8,558 bases of DNA from positions 1-8,558 of the forward strand of contig JANXYA010000202.1 in NCBI GenBank assembly GCA_025350345.1, read 5' to 3'. This DNA is from Gammaproteobacteria bacterium (GTDB lineage: Bacteria > Pseudomonadota > Gammaproteobacteria > Steroidobacterales > Steroidobacteraceae). Positions 6,511 to 8,558 of this stretch are shown in pieces. The notes beneath the pieces were generated by a model. The model was not told the origin of the DNA. It saw only the letters and a program-made list of their open reading frames with translations, and searched no databases. Numbering within the stretch: position 1 is the first letter of the stretch; each line of letters opens with the position of its first letter. The translations under genes and the position numbers were made by a program.

Positions 6511-7061
6511 CGAGCTGCACCGTCGTCGATTGGGTCCACCTGCTTGAGGAGTATCAGCTCGAGATTGCGCGTCACCGTGGCAGCGGCCTGGCGCTTCTGG
6601 TGAGCGAGGTAGCGCGCGCGATTGTCCGCTGCCGACGGCACCGCGAGGCCCTGCGGCCAGTCGCGCATGTGGATGCAATCGACCGGGCATGAGGCCAGGC
6701 ACAGCTCGCAGCCCGTGCACCAGGATGCAATCACGCTATGCAGCTGGCGTGCGGCCCCAAGGATCGCATCGACGGGGCAGGGTGGCAGGCAGCGCGCGCA
6801 GCCAATGCACTCATCCGGGTCAATCCAGGCCAGTCGGGTGGGGGCTTGCACTCCGTGGTGCCGATTGAGCGGAAGGGGATCGCATTCCAGCAGTGCGGCC
6901 AGCTGCCCGATCAGCGCTGCGCCGCCGGGCGGGCATTGATTGATCGGCGCCGCGCCGGAGGCGATCGCCTGCGCATAGGGCCGGCACCCCTCGTAGCCGC
7001 AGCGCCTGCACTGCGTTTGCGGCAGCAGGGCGTCGATGTCCGCGGCCTCAACTCGACCCAT
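6507..7061 (-). CDS. RnfB/RsxB-like iron-sulfur protein without membrane anchor
   Basis: A 184-residue electron-transfer protein. It has a 4Fe-4S domain near the N-terminus (LLPQTQCRRCGYEGC; C18, C21, C26, C43) and two ferredoxin-type clusters (C85/C88/C91/C95 and C115/C118/C121/C125, both ending CPVD). These match RnfB/RsxB. E. coli RsxB begins with a hydrophobic anchor of about 25 residues; here the protein starts directly at the 4Fe-4S domain and should be soluble. The ATG at 7061 has GAGGG just upstream on the - strand, supporting this start. No other rnf/rsx subunits lie nearby; the 3' neighbour is nth, overlapped by 4 nt. I recall an rnfB-like gene beside nth in xanthomonads and in operons elsewhere. 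A full Rnf pump role is unlikely from this locus alone. Electron supply to, or maintenance of, the Nth cluster is a guess from context. The arginine-containing C-terminal tail after 135 is not distinctive. Confidence 0.9.
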   Translation of the reverse strand: MGRVEAADIDALLPQTQCRRCGYEGCRPYAQAIASGAAPINQCPPGGAALIGQLAALLECDPLPLNRHHGVQAPTRLAWIDPDECIGCARCLPPCPVDAILGAARQLHSVIASWCTGCELCLASCPVDCIHMRDWPQGLAVPSAADNRARYLAHQKRQAAATVTRNLELILLKQVDPIDDGAAR

Positions 7062-7121
7062 GATCCCTCAGCGGTGGTGGCACAATGCGCTACCCATGGT
7101 AATGGAATTGGCCGTGCCGCG
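7062..7121. promoter_or_regulatory. Short divergent intergenic region, rnfB-like / rhomboid
   Basis: Sixty bases separate the two divergent start codons, so promoters for both must lie here or overlap the coding regions. GAGGG next to the rnfB start is a clear ribosome site on the - strand. I see no convincing -35/-10 pair for either direction. Confidence 0.4.
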
Positions 7122-7742
7122 ATGTTCACCAACCTGACTCCCACCGTGCGGGCCCTGCTGATTGCCAATCTGGCCGTGTTTGCGGCGCAGACCTTCCTTG
7201 GACCGGACCGCTTTGCCCCGCTCGAACTGTGGCCACTGCACGGCGATCAGCTCTACGGTGTCCTGCCCTTCGAGCCCTGGCAGCTGGTGAGCTACGGATT
7301 TTTGCATGCCGGCTTCATGCACCTGTTCGCCAACATGTTTGCGCTGTACATGTTCGGGCCGGACGTCGAGCAGCTCCTGGGTCGAGCGCGCTTTCGCATT
7401 TTCTACTTCGTCTGCCTGCTCGGCGCCGGTATTGCGCAGCTGGTGGTGGGCGCGACCATCCAGCTGAGCCCCAGCGGGACCATCGGCGCGTCCGGGGCGA
7501 TCTTCGGCATCCTGCTGTGCTACGGCATGGCCTTCCCGCGGCGCACGCTCATGCTGATCTTCCCGCCGATCCCGATGCCCGCCTGGCTGTTCGTCACGCT
7601 CTACGGGTTGCTGGAGCTGTTCTACGGCGTGTCGGGCCGTGAGCCGGGCGTAGCTCATTTCGCCCATCTGGGCGGCATGGCGGCCGGCTACGCGCTGATT
7701 CTCTACTGGCGCATGCGCAGCACGCGGGGCCGGCGCTTCTAG
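7122..7742 (+). CDS. Rhomboid-family intramembrane serine protease
   Basis: Membrane protease that cleaves substrate transmembrane helices. From the ATG at 7122 there are 206 residues with about six hydrophobic segments, the usual bacterial core size. The oxyanion/structural motif HLFANMF gives H67 and N71. The nucleophile is S124 in GASGAIFG (7491-7493), and the catalytic histidine is H182 in AHLGG (7665-7667). Both members of the Ser-His dyad are present, so it should be active. The frame continues upstream to 6738 through the rnfB gene on the other strand. That part has no membrane character, so the ATG directly before the first helix (FTNLTPTVRALLIANLAVF) is preferred, although its ribosome site is weak. 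It is divergent from rnfB with 60 nt between the starts, and convergent with metG. Substrates cannot be inferred. Confidence 0.93.
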   Translation: MFTNLTPTVRALLIANLAVFAAQTFLGPDRFAPLELWPLHGDQLYGVLPFEPWQLVSYGFLHAGFMHLFANMFALYMFGPDVEQLLGRARFRIFYFVCLLGAGIAQLVVGATIQLSPSGTIGASGAIFGILLCYGMAFPRRTLMLIFPPIPMPAWLFVTLYGLLELFYGVSGREPGVAHFAHLGGMAAGYALILYWRMRSTRGRRF

Positions 7743-8558
7743 CTGACTTTCATGCCCGGCTCGGCCCCGCTGTCGGGCGCCAGCAGAAACAGGCCGCCCG
7801 ACTCGCCGCTGGCACACAGCACCATGCCGGCCGAGATACCGAAACGCATCTTGCGCGGCGCCAGGTTCGCGACCACGATCACCAGGCGGCCGACCAGCTG
7901 CTCAGGTTCGTAGCTGGCACGGATCCCTGAAAATACCTGGCGCGCTTCACCGCCCAGGTCCAGCGTCAGCTGCAGGAGCTTGTCCGAGCCCTCGACGCGC
8001 TGCGCTGTCGTGACGCGCGCGACGCGCAGATCGAGTCTGGCGAAATCTTCAATGCCGATCATGGTGGTGCTCCCCGCCGGCGCCGCCGTCCCTGTCGCTG
8101 TTGGCGCGGGCGTCTCCACCAGTCGCGCCACCAGCGCCGGGTCCAGGCGCGTCGCCAGGGGCTGGTAGGGGTGCAGTGGCCGATCCAGCAGGGGCGTGGC
8201 GGCATCGGCCCAGCGCAGGATCGCAGCGCCCAGGAAGTGCGCGGACGCTGCGCTCATGCGCGGCAGGACCGGTGTGAGGTAGATCATCAGCACGCGGAAC
8301 AGGTTCACCCCCTGCGTTGCGATCGCGCGCACGCGCTCGGCCTGTGCCGGGTCCTTGGCCAGCGCCCAGGGCTTGTGACGATCGACGTACTGGTTGGCGC
8401 GATCGGCCAGGGCCATAATCTCGCGGATCGCCGTCGCATACTCGCGCTGCTCGTAGAGCGTGGCGATGCGCTCGCCGGCGGCCACGAACTCGCCATACAG
8501 GTCCGGGTCAGGCAGCGCCTGCGCCAGGCGGCCGCCACCGCGCTCGATGAAGCCGGCG
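7739..8558 (-). CDS. metG: Methionyl-tRNA synthetase, C-terminal part (5' truncated by window edge)
   Basis: Charges tRNA(Met) with methionine in the cytoplasm. The frame is open to the right edge; the GTG at 8485 is internal, since the preceding codons read AGFIERGGG... and continue the MetG alignment (E. coli: AGFINKRFDG). About 272 of roughly 680 residues are present. They include the anticodon-binding helical domain (REIMALADRANQYVD; GVNLFRVLMIYL). After a Thr/Ala/Pro-rich linker there is the C-terminal Trbp111-like tRNA-binding and dimerisation domain (FARLDLRVARV; VEGSDKLLQLTLDLGG; VFSGIR; NLAPRKMRFGIS). The catalytic HIGH and KMSKS motifs lie outside the window. The stop codon TAG (complement of 7739-7741) overlaps the rhomboid stop codon. 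The long, dimeric class of MetG fits a gammaproteobacterium. Confidence 0.97.
   Translation of the reverse strand, partial: AGFIERGGGRLAQALPDPDLYGEFVAAGERIATLYEQREYATAIREIMALADRANQYVDRHKPWALAKDPAQAERVRAIATQGVNLFRVLMIYLTPVLPRMSAASAHFLGAAILRWADAATPLLDRPLHPYQPLATRLDPALVARLVETPAPTATGTAAPAGSTTMIGIEDFARLDLRVARVTTAQRVEGSDKLLQLTLDLGGEARQVFSGIRASYEPEQLVGRLVIVVANLAPRKMRFGISAGMVLCASGESGGLFLLAPDSGAEPGMKVS

Noticed and set aside
6511..6720. N-terminal extension of nth up to 6720
   Set aside because: It overlaps rnfB in another frame, while the GTG at 6510 gives exactly the E. coli Nth length and the coupled GTGA junction.
7078..7093. TGGCAC in the divergent region as a sigma-54 promoter
   Set aside because: The GG and GC elements are not at the required spacing and no TTGC follows.
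6738..7121. N-terminal extension of the rhomboid gene from 6738
   Set aside because: This stretch is the antisense of the rnfB-like gene with its conserved cysteine motifs. The extension has no membrane or domain features.

Overview
The window is GC-rich chromosomal DNA, dense in codons ending in G or C, most likely from a gammaproteobacterium. The aceE-type (homodimeric) pyruvate dehydrogenase E1 and the metG / rnfB-like / nth neighbourhood resemble arrangements I associate with Xanthomonadales, Nevskiales and Steroidobacter-like lineages. The lineage is an inference; no rRNA or other phylogenetic marker is present.

Left half (1-5573, + strand): a pyruvate dehydrogenase operon. It begins inside aceE (E1; about 253 N-terminal residues lie outside the window). 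Then come aceF (E2, one lipoyl domain, TTG start) and lpdA (E3, carrying its own N-terminal lipoyl domain, 4-nt GTGA overlap with aceF). A small cupin-fold gene closes the run 43 nt later. E1 decarboxylates pyruvate, E2 takes the acetyl group to CoA on a lipoyl arm, and E3 reoxidises that arm with NAD+.

Middle (about 5599-5873): the most interesting part. A 43-codon gene for a single-helix membrane protein, with glycines at every fourth position, is followed 18 nt later by a near-canonical 60-bp integron attC site close to that of the aadA1 cassette. Gene plus attC form what looks like a solitary integron gene cassette of about 275 bp. No integrase is in the window. It lies exactly at the 3' end of nth, between two convergent genes. 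Its base composition (about 54% GC in the small gene by hand count) is visibly lower than its surroundings.

Right half: on the - strand, a soluble RnfB-like iron-sulfur protein gene is translationally coupled (GTGA overlap) to nth, endonuclease III, itself a [4Fe-4S] enzyme. Divergent from rnfB is a rhomboid intramembrane protease gene on +. This converges on the 3' part of metG (methionyl-tRNA synthetase, - strand), and the two stop codons share the palindrome CTAG. The only substantial stretch between the large genes (5574-5874, 301 nt) is the cassette region.
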